DNA from: Motiliproteus sp.
Lineage (GTDB): Bacteria > Pseudomonadota > Gammaproteobacteria > Pseudomonadales > Balneatricaceae
Direction: 5' to 3'
DNA: 64,000 bases
Assembly (NCBI GenBank): GCA_026196225.1
Contig: JAPHRD010000025.1
Coordinates: 1-64,000 of the forward strand
The notes beneath the pieces were generated by a model. It had not been told where the DNA came from, did not search any database, and was given only the letters and a program-made list of their open reading frames with translations. Within the stretch, counting starts at the first letter, position 1, and each line of letters begins with the position of its first letter. Made by a program: the position numbers and the translations under genes. Shown in pieces: positions 8,658 through 18,010 of the stretch.

Positions 8658-10046
8658 CTATGAGTTAGGTTTTACGCCGGTCAACTTTCGCGGATCGAGT
8701 AGACGTCTAAGCTCTGCTTCATCCATGCCGGTGACCTCCTGAGCCACTTCCAATAGTGGTCTTTTGTCGGCGTAGGCTTGTCTGGCGATGGCGGCTCCTT
8801 GCTCGTAACCGATGGCTCGATTTAGGGCGGTCACCAACATCGGGTTACGCGCCAGGGTCTGGTCGATTCGCTCGGTGTTAACGACAAAGCCATTGATCGC
8901 CTTGTTTGCCAGCAGGAGTGCACTGTTGGTCAGTAACTCGAGGCTTTGAATCAGGTTGTGCGCTACCAAGGGCAGCATCACATTGAGCTGGAAATTGCCT
9001 GACTGTCCTGCCAGAGTGACGCAGCTGTCGTTACCGATTACCTGGGTACAGGCCATCGCTACGGCTTCGGGAACCACCGGATTGATCTTGCCCGGCATAA
9101 TACTGCTACCCGGCTGCAACGCCGGCAGACTCAGATCGGCCAACCCCGCCAACGGTCCGCTGTTGGCCCAACGCAGGTCATTACAGATCTTGATCAAAGC
9201 CACCGCAAGCGTCTTTAACTGGCCGCTCAGTTCTACCGCTGTATCTTGACAGCTAAGTGCCTCGAAGTGATTGTCTGCCGGATGAAACGCCAATCCGGTT
9301 TTTCGCGAAAGCTCAGCACATACCAGCTCGGCGAAGCCGATCGGCGTGTTGACTCCGGTCCCCACTGCCGTGCCACCAATAGCCAGCCGATGCAGCCGTG
9401 GCTGCACCGACTCCAGGCGTTGCTGGCTTTGCCTAATCTGGGTTAACCAACCGCTCAGTTCCTGACCGAAGGTGACCGGCATCGCATCCATCAGGTGGGT
9501 GCGTCCGGTTTTTACCACCCCTGCCAGCTCTACTGCCCGGATTTCTATCAACCGAGCCAAATGATCCAGCGCCGGCAGCAGCCGGTCGTGCAACATCAGC
9601 GCGGCGCTCAGATGAATGCAGGTCGGGATTACATCATTTGAGCTCTGGCTCATATTGACATGATCGTTGGGGTGCACTGAATGATCGACCAGTTCCGCGG
9701 CTAGTTTGGCAATTACTTCGTTGGCGTTCATATTGCTACTGGTGCCCGAGCCGGTCTGGAATACATCGACGGGGAAGTGTTTATAGTAGGTACCCCGGCT
9801 GATCTTGTCCGCTGCCTCGCCGATCGCCGCCGCCATCTTCGGCTCCAGCATACCCAGCTCAGCGCTGGCGAAGGCGCAGGCTGATTTGACCAGACCCAAC
9901 GCCCGAATAAAATCCCGCGCCATACAGATGCCACTAAGCGGGAAATTATTCACCGCCCGTTGCGTCTGAGCGCCATAGAGAGCGTGGGTCGGTACTTGCA
10001 CCTGCCCCATGCTGTCGGTTTCGGTTCTGGTGCGACTATCACTCAT
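8658..10046 (-). CDS. fumC: class II fumarate hydratase
   Basis: Iron-independent fumarase interconverting fumarate and malate in the TCA cycle. The N-terminus TRTETDSMGQVQVP, the SGTSSNMNANEVIA segment and the superfamily signature GSSIMPGKINP are all present. Start chosen at ATG 10046, giving 462 residues in line with the family; a GTG at 10064 would add six residues without a better ribosome site. Aspartase and argininosuccinate lyase share the fold, but the N-terminal region favours fumarase. It points away from hybE and interrupts the hydrogenase gene set. Confidence 0.9.
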   Translation of the reverse strand: MSDSRTRTETDSMGQVQVPTHALYGAQTQRAVNNFPLSGICMARDFIRALGLVKSACAFASAELGMLEPKMAAAIGEAADKISRGTYYKHFPVDVFQTGSGTSSNMNANEVIAKLAAELVDHSVHPNDHVNMSQSSNDVIPTCIHLSAALMLHDRLLPALDHLARLIEIRAVELAGVVKTGRTHLMDAMPVTFGQELSGWLTQIRQSQQRLESVQPRLHRLAIGGTAVGTGVNTPIGFAELVCAELSRKTGLAFHPADNHFEALSCQDTAVELSGQLKTLAVALIKICNDLRWANSGPLAGLADLSLPALQPGSSIMPGKINPVVPEAVAMACTQVIGNDSCVTLAGQSGNFQLNVMLPLVAHNLIQSLELLTNSALLLANKAINGFVVNTERIDQTLARNPMLVTALNRAIGYEQGAAIARQAYADKRPLLEVAQEVTGMDEAELRRLLDPRKLTGVKPNS

Positions 10047-10086
10047 AGAAGGCCCCGGGCTCACAATGAGCCGTCATCCGTTGCGG

Positions 10087-10107
10087 GTTTTTCCGGTGCG
10101 GAAAAAC
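10087..10107. promoter_or_regulatory. 8-bp inverted repeat upstream of fumC
   Basis: GTTTTTCC and GGAAAAAC flank a 5-base loop about 40 bp ahead of the fumC start codon. It could be an operator or a leader hairpin for fumC. The symmetry is visible; the role is not. Confidence 0.35.
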
Positions 10108-10474
10108 TGACTACCTACAGTTTAGCTCTTGAGGGCTTGAGCATGGAGCCCAAGGGCGTTTCGGATCATGATCGCTTAGGAGCAGCAGTTGTGCCCGTAG
10201 TCCGATCTTAGTAACGTCGGTTTAGCGCTAAGGAGTCATTTCTGTCTCTATCGGAAATATATTCTTTTCGAAAGTTAGTGGATTCCTAACCACCATCTTC
10301 TGATTTTCGCTCCGATCGGAAGGTAGACAACACTTTATCTGATGAGATTGACTAGAGAATTGTTTATCAGAGTGGGTTCATACAATAGGGTTAAGCCTAT
10401 AGTTGTATATTCCAGCTAACCTGTTGCAATAGAATTGTAGTCAGAACAATAACTAACGAGCGGTAGGGCATTTT
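10108..10474. other. intergenic region between fumC and hybE
   Basis: Divergent intergenic DNA that must hold the hybE promoter. A perfect TTAGCGCTAA palindrome lies at 10222-10231. I find no good sigma-54 element here like the one before hyaA, and no gene. Confidence 0.45.
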
Positions 10475-11050
10475 ATGCGTCGTATTCCACTGGTTCAGCA
10501 GCACTATCAGCAGATCTTTGATGAGAAGATGAAGGATCTGCCCATTATCAATTCAGCACTGTTTGTGCAGGCGATGGGCTTTCGGGATTTTAATGGTCAG
10601 TTGTTGGGTGTTGTGATTACCCCCTGGTTTATGAACTTGATGCTGTTACCGGTTGAGTTGGAAGGCTGGCGGGATCACCAGACCGGTGAGCAACATTTTG
10701 AACCATTTCCAGCAGGAGATTTTCACTTTACCCACGGCTGGGATCCTAAAATGGGGGCTTACGCTACCTGTTCGTTGTTTTCTCCAATGGATGAGTTCCC
10801 TGATCAAGCTACCGCAGAGCGCACAGCGGTGCGGGCGATGGAGCAGCTGTTTATCAAAAGAGAAACGGAAGTGGAGGCTGAGCCTGAAGTTGACTCGGCT
10901 ACTGATGAACAGCAGCAAGCTGCTTCTCAATCAGATTCTGCGTCAGATACTCCATCTCAAGTATCGTCAAAACCAAAAACTAAACCAGAGCCTGACGAAG
11001 AGATAGATACTCGTAAGCGTGGGTTGTTTGGTCTTTTTCGCGGCGGCTGA
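10475..11050 (+). CDS. hybE: [NiFe]-hydrogenase assembly chaperone HybE/HupJ
   Basis: Residues 1-130 match the HybE/HupJ family, with the diagnostic LGVVITPWFMNLMLLP segment, a GDFHFTHG turn and YATCSLFSPMDEFPDQATA. Such chaperones assist small-subunit processing and Tat export. The last 60 residues are an acidic, Ser/Gln/Glu-rich linker ending in a basic RKRGLFGLFRGG tail, a decoration beyond the family core. It is separated from hupI by ptsI and fumC. Its TGA stop abuts the reverse-strand stop of the nitroreductase gene (TGATCA). Confidence 0.88.
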   Translation: MRRIPLVQQHYQQIFDEKMKDLPIINSALFVQAMGFRDFNGQLLGVVITPWFMNLMLLPVELEGWRDHQTGEQHFEPFPAGDFHFTHGWDPKMGAYATCSLFSPMDEFPDQATAERTAVRAMEQLFIKRETEVEAEPEVDSATDEQQQAASQSDSASDTPSQVSSKPKTKPEPDEEIDTRKRGLFGLFRGG

Positions 11051-11644
11051 TCAGTCTTCAGGAAAACGGCCAGCAAAACAGGTTTCGGTAACGGCTTTCC
11101 TGTCCGATGGTTTTTCTCTTTCTCGCAGACTTTCTTCCAGGGTGTCAGCAGAGGCTGGTACACCCACTGCAATCATCATCTCCACGTTGAAGTCATCTGG
11201 TACATTTAGTTCGTCGGCGATTCGTTGATAATGGATTCCGGCCATGCCATGGGTAGCCAATCCCATCAAGGCTGCCTGAAGGGCGATGTTTTGCCAGGCA
11301 GCGCCGCAGTCGAAAGAGTGGGTGCCGTTAGGTTTGCCGTTGTGGCTAAAGCTCTTCTTGGATAGCACTACAATAAGAGCCGAAGAATTCTCCGCCCAGG
11401 CTTGGTTCCCTTCCATCAAAAGATCTAAAAACAGTTGCCAGTCTGAAGAATCTCTCTGGGCGTAAAGAAAACGCCAGGGTTGTTCATTGAAGCAGGAGGG
11501 CGCCCATCTCGCCGCTTCGAATAGTGACATCAACTGATCCTCCCGTATCGCTTCACCGGTAAAGGCTCTTGGTGACCACCGCTGCCAAAACTGGTAGTCG
11601 ACGGGAAAGCCGGGGGTGCGATAGATTTCCACAGGTTCAGTCAT
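11051..11644 (-). CDS. nitroreductase-family flavoprotein
   Basis: FMN-dependent NAD(P)H oxidoreductase of the nitroreductase superfamily, 197 residues. The N-terminal RWSPRAF (FMN phosphate contact), EAARWAPSCFNEQPWRF and GAAWQNIALQAALMGLATHGMAG segments are typical. AAGGAG lies 7 bases before the ATG. The substrate cannot be told from sequence. It converges with hybE without any gap. Confidence 0.88.
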   Translation of the reverse strand: MTEPVEIYRTPGFPVDYQFWQRWSPRAFTGEAIREDQLMSLFEAARWAPSCFNEQPWRFLYAQRDSSDWQLFLDLLMEGNQAWAENSSALIVVLSKKSFSHNGKPNGTHSFDCGAAWQNIALQAALMGLATHGMAGIHYQRIADELNVPDDFNVEMMIAVGVPASADTLEESLREREKPSDRKAVTETCFAGRFPED

Positions 11645-11718
11645 TGCTCAACTCCTTGAAGTAACTATTCGATATAACAGCAACTACAGAGTATAGCTAG
11701 CATAGCGGCTTGCGGTTA

Positions 11719-11817
11719 TTAACGGACAGTCTGGTTCAAAACCCTGGGCAGGCTATGGGCGTAGATGGCAACCAGTAGAGAAGCGATCAGCATTAAGTCG
11801 ATGGCGGTCATTGTCAT
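11719..11817 (-). CDS. 32-residue single-pass membrane protein
   Basis: A short frame with a strong ribosome site (AAAGAGGAT ending 1 base before ATG, or 7 bases before the second in-frame ATG at 11811). It encodes an N-terminal MTMTAID, a hydrophobic helix LMLIASLLVAIYA and a polar basic tail ending NQTVR. The layout resembles bacterial small membrane proteins that modulate larger complexes, but I do not recognise the family. It stands alone between the nitroreductase gene and the 351-residue membrane protein gene. Confidence 0.55.
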   Translation of the reverse strand: MTMTAIDLMLIASLLVAIYAHSLPRVLNQTVR

Positions 11818-12008
11818 ATCCTCTTTCGTTCATTGAGTGCGTCTGTGAGTCTTTGTTACAGACTATCCAATGCACTGGAAGCTGAATAATGACGGTGACC
11901 TATAGGGGCTATGCCTTGCGATTATAGTGATTTATCAGACGGTGATTGACTGCAGTAGAACTGAGCAATCTGTTGGGTAAGAACAATGAGTTTTTCGATC
12001 AGGCCTAC

Positions 12009-13064
12009 TTAGACGGGCAAGCCTTTTAAGGCGTCCAGCACCGGAGAAGTTATTGCCGGTGCCATGATGGCAAGCATGATCTTTACCAGTTGCAAGAGGT
12101 GGAAAGCACCACCCGATTTGTCCATGGTTTTATGAAGTTCATCGGGATTCTCGTCAGCACGGTAGAGTCGCTGATATTGAAGTAACAGGCTGGCGCAGCC
12201 TGGAGTAAAAGCAGCAATTAGCGTAGCACTAAAAAGCAGTCCCGCCGCTGAGGATAGCGAAGAGGATAGTTGTTGGAATACACTGACAAAGGCCTGATTA
12301 CCCTCGGGATTTGGCAATATAGCTGTCAGCATCTGAAAATAAAATCCTGCGGTTACCACCGCCGAAACCAACACTAAACTGAGAATTCCCAAGCCATGCT
12401 TAAGCGCCTTTAGCTCTTCAGCTAATCGTTTAGCCGGGGATCTGTTTTGTTGTGGAGCGCCGAACACCCGCAGATGAAAACTGGCGGAAGCTAGAACGAT
12501 CGCCGGTACCGCCGCGATGATGGGTAACAGTTGGGCATACAAGAAATAGCTGCGTGAGTCCTCTGAAATTTTTTCGAAGCCGGGTTCAAGGTGAATCAGT
12601 TCGGCCAGAAGCTGGAAGGGGGTAATGGTGAGGTTAGAAAAGGGTGTGTTGGTGGCGACTACCAGTACGAGCGAAGCCAGGACCAGGAAAGTAAAGATAG
12701 CGGTGAAGGCGATGCACTGAGGGCGTCGGTACTGCCATGTATTTAGAAAGTGGTGAAACTGCAGTAGGAAATAGCAACCAACACCAATGGCTAGTAAACA
12801 GTGAACCAACAGGTAACCACTGTAATGGATAAACTGACTTTCCAGTTTTAATAGCAGTAATGCTTGTGTTTCTGCGGTGGTTAATACTTGGGCCAGATAG
12901 CTGCTGGAAGCCTGCTTTAAGTAATCGATAAAGAGTTCGCCACCAGCGGTGTGGAACCACAGCAGTAACAGAAATAAAACAAATGGAAGATAAACGATGG
13001 CGACCGAAATACACCATTTCGAAAAACGGGAAAATCCCGCATTGTCCTTTGCCTGTCGCTCCAT
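12009..13064 (-). CDS. multi-pass membrane protein of unknown function
   Basis: I do not recognise this 351-residue protein. It has about seven hydrophobic segments, including residues 19-38, 85-105, 115-140, 170-195 and 225-250. A short cytoplasmic N-terminus (MERQAKDNAG) and a Glu/Asp-rich region (RADENPDELHKTMDKSGG) precede the last segment. No catalytic motif is visible. It lies head-to-tail with the Sel1-SPOR gene, 90 bp downstream of it. Confidence 0.75.
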   Translation of the reverse strand: MERQAKDNAGFSRFSKWCISVAIVYLPFVLFLLLLWFHTAGGELFIDYLKQASSSYLAQVLTTAETQALLLLKLESQFIHYSGYLLVHCLLAIGVGCYFLLQFHHFLNTWQYRRPQCIAFTAIFTFLVLASLVLVVATNTPFSNLTITPFQLLAELIHLEPGFEKISEDSRSYFLYAQLLPIIAAVPAIVLASASFHLRVFGAPQQNRSPAKRLAEELKALKHGLGILSLVLVSAVVTAGFYFQMLTAILPNPEGNQAFVSVFQQLSSSLSSAAGLLFSATLIAAFTPGCASLLLQYQRLYRADENPDELHKTMDKSGGAFHLLQLVKIMLAIMAPAITSPVLDALKGLPV

Positions 13065-13153
13065 GGCGATGCCCGTAAACTAACACCGTTCGCGTAACTA
13101 TAGTTCAGGTTTACCTATTTGGGCGTGGTGGAGATCGCGTTGTTTTTAACGGG

Positions 13154-14500
13154 TTAAAGAGACTTTACCGCTTTATAGCTCTTTTGCAGGGACTCTAATT
13201 GTCTGACCCAGGGTTTCATCTTTTGAACTTTCGGTGGTAATTGTTTGATCGCATTCTGGGCATCTTTTAGCGTTTGATAATTACCGTAGGTCAACACCCA
13301 CATGGGTCCGGCATTGAATTCAGAACGGTAATAGTGGGCTCTGTTTTCTAATCCATACCAGCGGAAAAAACGTTTAATGCTGTCTAGTTGAGACATCAGG
13401 GCAAGCTGTATGGTGAAGTTTGTTGGAGGCTGACTTAACAGCCAGTCGGCATGGCCAGGGAGTGGCGGTTGCGACAGCTCGGTTTTAACAGACAGCTTGG
13501 GGTTATCTGCTTCCGTACTTTTCCTATTCCTGGTTGCTACCGCTACCTTGGTTGGCTCACTACCAGCGGGCTTATTACTACTAATTTCTGTGTTTTTCTC
13601 GGACTGTTTTTCAGTGTTCGATGCGGTGGGGGATATCTGAGCTGATGCTGGTGTAGATACCTTCTGTTCGCTGTCTTGTTGAGCCGAAGGGACCGCTTTA
13701 ACAACTTCGGTGGCGGGGGCGACTCCAGGCGTCTCAAGCACTTCATGAGACTTAGCTTGCGATTTCCCAAGCTGTGGCTGAACTTCCAGTATTTTCCGTT
13801 TTAGAACTTCTGCACGGGGGTGCCCTTTAGCCAGCGCCTGTTCTGCGTATTGCATAGCCAGTTGATAATCTTGGCTTAAATTCTCTCCCCGAAAGTGCAG
13901 TAGGCCCAAGCGATAGAGGGCGTAGCTGTTGCCCTGTTTAGCGGATTTTTTGTACCAGGCGACAGCATCCGCACTGTTTTCTTCGTAGCGGGTTTTTCCA
14001 TACATATACTGGGCGTTGGGTTCACCGGAATGGGCCGCCTGCTGGAGCCAATAGAGACCTTTTTTACGATCTTTTAGGGTTCCTGTGCCGTCCAGGTACA
14101 TCATGCCGGTCATCAATTGACTGTGTGCCTGACCCTGTTCTGCTGCACGTTGATACCATCGGAAAGATAACCAGGAATTTTTGGGAACGCCGAATCCACT
14201 GTCGTAGAGCGCCGCCAAATTACGCTGTGCCAGCAGGTGCCCTTGCTCGGCTGCTTTCATATACCACTTTGCGGCACGGGTTCCGTTGCGTTGAGGTGTT
14301 TGGATATATTCGTAAGCTTCGCCAAGATAAAAAGCGGCCTGCAGATCACCGGATTTAGCTGGAGGGTAACAGTGTTCGATGACCTTGGTGTATTGCTTGA
14401 GTGTTGCTGAAATTTTGCAATCATTAGGGGTGTCTGCCTGCGCATTTGCGGCAGACAGACAGAAGAGAAGAATTGATAATCGTGTTATTGGTGAATGCAA
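13154..14500 (-). CDS. Sel1-repeat protein with C-terminal SPOR domain
   Basis: Secreted protein of 448 residues. The signal peptide ends near NAQA (residue 22). Five or so Sel1 repeats (residues 45-235) show the AxxWYxKAAEQG pattern, for example AAKWYMKAAEQG and SFRWYQRAAEQG. A low-complexity Ser/Thr/Lys linker (about 250-350) leads to a SPOR-like domain (365-440: FTIQLALMSQ, WVLTYGNYQTLKDAQNAI). SPOR domains bind denuded peptidoglycan at septa, so a cell-wall or division role is likely. The start is TTG 14500; no in-frame ATG lies close upstream. Confidence 0.85.
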   Translation of the reverse strand: MHSPITRLSILLFCLSAANAQADTPNDCKISATLKQYTKVIEHCYPPAKSGDLQAAFYLGEAYEYIQTPQRNGTRAAKWYMKAAEQGHLLAQRNLAALYDSGFGVPKNSWLSFRWYQRAAEQGQAHSQLMTGMMYLDGTGTLKDRKKGLYWLQQAAHSGEPNAQYMYGKTRYEENSADAVAWYKKSAKQGNSYALYRLGLLHFRGENLSQDYQLAMQYAEQALAKGHPRAEVLKRKILEVQPQLGKSQAKSHEVLETPGVAPATEVVKAVPSAQQDSEQKVSTPASAQISPTASNTEKQSEKNTEISSNKPAGSEPTKVAVATRNRKSTEADNPKLSVKTELSQPPLPGHADWLLSQPPTNFTIQLALMSQLDSIKRFFRWYGLENRAHYYRSEFNAGPMWVLTYGNYQTLKDAQNAIKQLPPKVQKMKPWVRQLESLQKSYKAVKSL

Positions 14501-14644
14501 TGCCCTGATCCCGGCTGCTTAAAAAAGCCCATACACTGATGTTAACAGATTGATTCAATTAGGTTGAGTCGATGCTACCCTGTCTATATCTCGGCGGTTT
14601 TATCCGCTTACTTTAGGCTGCGCTGGAACCTTGTCAATTATTCC

Positions 14645-17332
14645 TCAGTGATGTTGCTGACCGGGGCTGTGGTGGTGATTGTTTGTGGCAAAGGGCAAAG
14701 TTTGCAAAATAGTTTCCGTAAGCGCCTCTTTGGCCATGGGTTTGCCCAGCAGGTAGCCTTGAGCGGCGTAGCAGCCGGTCTGCTTAAGGAAGGCAAGCTG
14801 CTCCGGTGTTTCCACACCTTCAGCGATAACCTTTAGACCGAGTCCCTCAGACATGGCTATGGTCGCCTGTATCAGCTTGCGATCACTGTCATCTTCAACC
14901 AGGTCCCGAACAAAGCTGCGATCGATCTTCAGGTTGTCGAAAGGGAAACGTTTCAGATAACTGAGAGCTGAATAACCGGTGCCAAAATCATCCAGGGACA
15001 GTTGGATGCCCATTTGCTTAAGAGTGGCCAGCACCTGATCGGTGGTCTGATCATTTTTAACCAACAAACCTTCGGTAATTTCGATACAAAGGGCGTTGGG
15101 TGGCAATGAGGTTTTATTGAGGGTCTTCTTGATGGTATCGATAAGATTGGGACAGCGGAACTGACGGGGCGAAAAGTTGACCGAGATATAGAAATCGTTC
15201 ACCCCCAGATCCAACCATTTGCGGGTCTGCTTGCAGGCCTCGTACATGACCCATTCGCCGATAGGAAGAATCAATCCGGTTTGCTCAGCCAACGGGATAA
15301 AACGGTCGGGGCCAACCTGGCCGAGCACTTTATTGCTCCAACGAATCAGCGCTTCCGCGCCTAACAGCTTGCCGCTGTTGGCACAGTAGATGGGTTGATA
15401 GTGGATATCGAATTCATTGTTGCTCAGGGCGTTGCGCAGGTGGTGTTCCATCTCCAGGCGTTCCCGCACATGTTCATTCATCTTAGGAGTGTAGAAATGG
15501 TAAGTATTGCGCCCTTCGTCTTTGGAGCAGTACATGGCAGTGTCGGCTTTCTGTAGAAGTTGATCTACGTCTTCACCGTCTTCGGGGTAGACCGCGATGC
15601 CGATGCTGCCCGAGATATACAGAGACTGGTCGCCGATAATAAACTCTTCCGACAGTGACCGTAGCATCTTCTCGGCCACTACTTCGGCATCTTCCAGGCA
15701 ATCGATATCTTCCAGAATTAAAATAAACTCGTCACCGCCATAGCGGGAAAGGGTGTCGCCTTCACGGGAGGACGATTGCAGGCGTTTGCCGGCTTTGATC
15801 AATAACTGGTCACCGGTACTGTGTCCAAGGGTGTCGTTGATCTTCTTGAAATCATCCAAATCTACAAACATCACCACCGCTTTTTGTTGATGCCGATGGG
15901 CCTTTTTTATGGCTTGGCGCATACGGTCGAACATCAGGTTACGGTTGGGTAGGCCGGTAAGTGAGTCGTAGTGGGCCTGTTGCAAGACCTTCTGTTCCTG
16001 CTCCTTGCGATCGGTGATGTCCCGAATACAGGTGACCCTTAAGCGCTTGCCTTTGATGTAACTGGTTTTAGCACAGATCTCGATCGGGAAGGTATGACCG
16101 TCATGATGGAGGGCAGTTACTTCGTAGGGAAGCTCATAGTTTTGCTGGTAATGATTGCGGGCGCGGTTAACACTTTGGCTCGCCAACATTTCCCAAATCA
16201 TTCGGGTATTAAGCTCTTCACGGCTGAAACCAAACATCTTTTCCGCCATTACATTGGAGTCGATAATATTGCCGTGATGGTGGATCAGGATCGCTTCATT
16301 GGAGATCTCTATCAGCTGCTTGAGTCGTTCTTCGCTCTGCTGTAAATCATTCTCGGCGCTAAGACGGCGATTGATATCGGCGCTGCCCAGGCGATACAGC
16401 CAGAGAACGGCTGCCGTGGTAACCATAAACAACAGAACAAAACTGATGATCGCACCGCGGTCAGTGGCAAGGGCGAATGGGATGATGTCGAGGTTTTGAA
16501 GGTAGATAACCTTCCAGCCGGGCAACATGCTGATGGTTTTTGAACCATGCAGGTATTTGGTGCCGTCAAGAGTGCCAATTCTGCCGTCGGGCTCTTCAAC
16601 AAAATTCAGGCTGGGTACCGTGTTATCCCCAAACTGACGACTATCGGATAGTTCCTGTTTCTGTTGAGAAGAGAGTGTCCACAGGGATTTCAGTAACCAT
16701 TCTGGACGAGTACTGGCAAAAATAACTCCTCCGCTGTTGATCAACGCGGAGTCACCGGTGCTGGCGTTAAACTTACTTTCGATCTTCTGTGGAGGGAATT
16801 TTATAACCGCGACGCCCAGTGGCTTGCCATCGGCGGAGCGGACTAAATTGGAAAAATAGATGCCTCGTTTACGGGTCGTGACTCCCATGGCCATGTAAAC
16901 GCTGGAACCCTGAACCAAGGCGTCTTTGAAGTAGGGACGGAAACCGTAATTGTTACCGATCAGCGAGGGAGCGGCGGAATTGGTATTGTTGACAGTGACG
17001 GTTCCCTGCAGGTCCATCACATAGCAAATTGATGCTTGTAGCGAAGTGCAGCTGTGATTAAGGATCTCGACAGCGGCGGTATTGCTGACTTCTGAACCAC
17101 TTTGAAGCTGGTTAACTATTTGCGGTAAACCGGACAGCAGTTCAGCAGCACGGCTCTGATCCTGCAGGTAGGTTTCAAATTCGCTGGCAAGAAGCTCGGA
17201 GGTTTTCTCCGCACCTTTTTTAGCGTTTTCCTGAGCCAACAAATAAGAATGTTGGAAAAAAAGAGCTGCACTTACAACGGCAATAACACAACAGGCCACG
17301 GTCAAGCTGGCCAAGATTTTTCTAGCACACAT
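14645..17332 (-). CDS. membrane sensor with dCache, PAS, GGDEF and EAL domains
   Basis: Cyclic-di-GMP turnover protein of about 895 residues. A membrane segment at 10-30 and another near 290-312 flank a periplasmic dCache-like region. A PAS domain (about 335-450), GGDEF (455-620) and EAL (635-880) follow. The synthase motif RYGGDEF and the inhibitory-site RxxD (REGD) five residues before it are intact. So are the phosphodiesterase motifs AEALIRW, DDFGTGYS and IAEGVETPEQ, so both activities are possible. Start set at ATG 17332; a TTG two codons earlier is less likely. Confidence 0.92.
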   Translation of the reverse strand: MCARKILASLTVACCVIAVVSAALFFQHSYLLAQENAKKGAEKTSELLASEFETYLQDQSRAAELLSGLPQIVNQLQSGSEVSNTAAVEILNHSCTSLQASICYVMDLQGTVTVNNTNSAAPSLIGNNYGFRPYFKDALVQGSSVYMAMGVTTRKRGIYFSNLVRSADGKPLGVAVIKFPPQKIESKFNASTGDSALINSGGVIFASTRPEWLLKSLWTLSSQQKQELSDSRQFGDNTVPSLNFVEEPDGRIGTLDGTKYLHGSKTISMLPGWKVIYLQNLDIIPFALATDRGAIISFVLLFMVTTAAVLWLYRLGSADINRRLSAENDLQQSEERLKQLIEISNEAILIHHHGNIIDSNVMAEKMFGFSREELNTRMIWEMLASQSVNRARNHYQQNYELPYEVTALHHDGHTFPIEICAKTSYIKGKRLRVTCIRDITDRKEQEQKVLQQAHYDSLTGLPNRNLMFDRMRQAIKKAHRHQQKAVVMFVDLDDFKKINDTLGHSTGDQLLIKAGKRLQSSSREGDTLSRYGGDEFILILEDIDCLEDAEVVAEKMLRSLSEEFIIGDQSLYISGSIGIAVYPEDGEDVDQLLQKADTAMYCSKDEGRNTYHFYTPKMNEHVRERLEMEHHLRNALSNNEFDIHYQPIYCANSGKLLGAEALIRWSNKVLGQVGPDRFIPLAEQTGLILPIGEWVMYEACKQTRKWLDLGVNDFYISVNFSPRQFRCPNLIDTIKKTLNKTSLPPNALCIEITEGLLVKNDQTTDQVLATLKQMGIQLSLDDFGTGYSALSYLKRFPFDNLKIDRSFVRDLVEDDSDRKLIQATIAMSEGLGLKVIAEGVETPEQLAFLKQTGCYAAQGYLLGKPMAKEALTETILQTLPFATNNHHHSPGQQHH

Positions 17333-17589
17333 GAGCAATAACTACATTTCTATTATTTTATGTCCGCCCGTAGTGGACGTGTAGTAAAGAGAGAATTTAC
17401 CACAACAATATAAGAAGTCACTAACAAAGGAGGACAAAGTGCCTGTTCTTTTGGACTAATTGCTATGAAATTCGCTGTAAAAAGTATCAATTCTAAAGTG
17501 CAACAAAAGGTATATTTTGTAACTGATGGTTGGGAAGCCTGGCCAAGCTTAGTATGATCATCGATTCAATTTATCCAGGAGTAATTAAT

Positions 17590-17943
17590 TTGACACAGGA
17601 TCAACTGTTACAGGCAATCAAAGGCGGGGAAACCATCGAATTCAGTCAGGTCATGGAGGTGATTGCCGATAATTTTAACTATTGCCCCAGCCAGTTCAGC
17701 AATGGACAGGGCGATCAGCAATTGGTCAATGAAGCAGGCCAGAATGAAGGATCCTGCAAGCTTTTTGCTTTTGCTCAACACCACCAGCTCAGCGAAGCTG
17801 AAACCCTATCACTATTCGGAAGCTACTATCGGGAAGATGTTCTTCAACATCCCAACGGTAATGATCATCAAAATATTCGTAACTTTATACGTCATGGATG
17901 GTCTGGAATAGCATTCGAAAAGCAACCGCTGGAAGCAAAATAG
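17590..17943 (+). CDS. HopJ-type family protein
   Basis: Matches the HopJ 'type III effector' family, with NEGSCKLFAFAQ, YYREDVLQHPNG and the DHQNIRNF-HGW tail. The name comes from a Pseudomonas syringae protein, but most homologues are in non-pathogens lacking type III secretion and their role is unknown. The best start is the TTG at 17590 with AGGAG 8 bases upstream, giving 117 residues, the usual length. An ATG at 17554 in frame has no ribosome site. Confidence 0.8.
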   Translation: MTQDQLLQAIKGGETIEFSQVMEVIADNFNYCPSQFSNGQGDQQLVNEAGQNEGSCKLFAFAQHHQLSEAETLSLFGSYYREDVLQHPNGNDHQNIRNFIRHGWSGIAFEKQPLEAK

Positions 17944-18010
17944 CGGTCGACAAATTCTATTCAACGCTATTCTTGAAAATGGATAGCCCGCGACGACCAG
18001 GAGAATGAGT

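Noticed and set aside
9960..10211. Plus-strand frame of 83 codons over the fumC start
   Set aside because: Half of it is antisense to fumC and there is no ribosome site or recognisable protein pattern.
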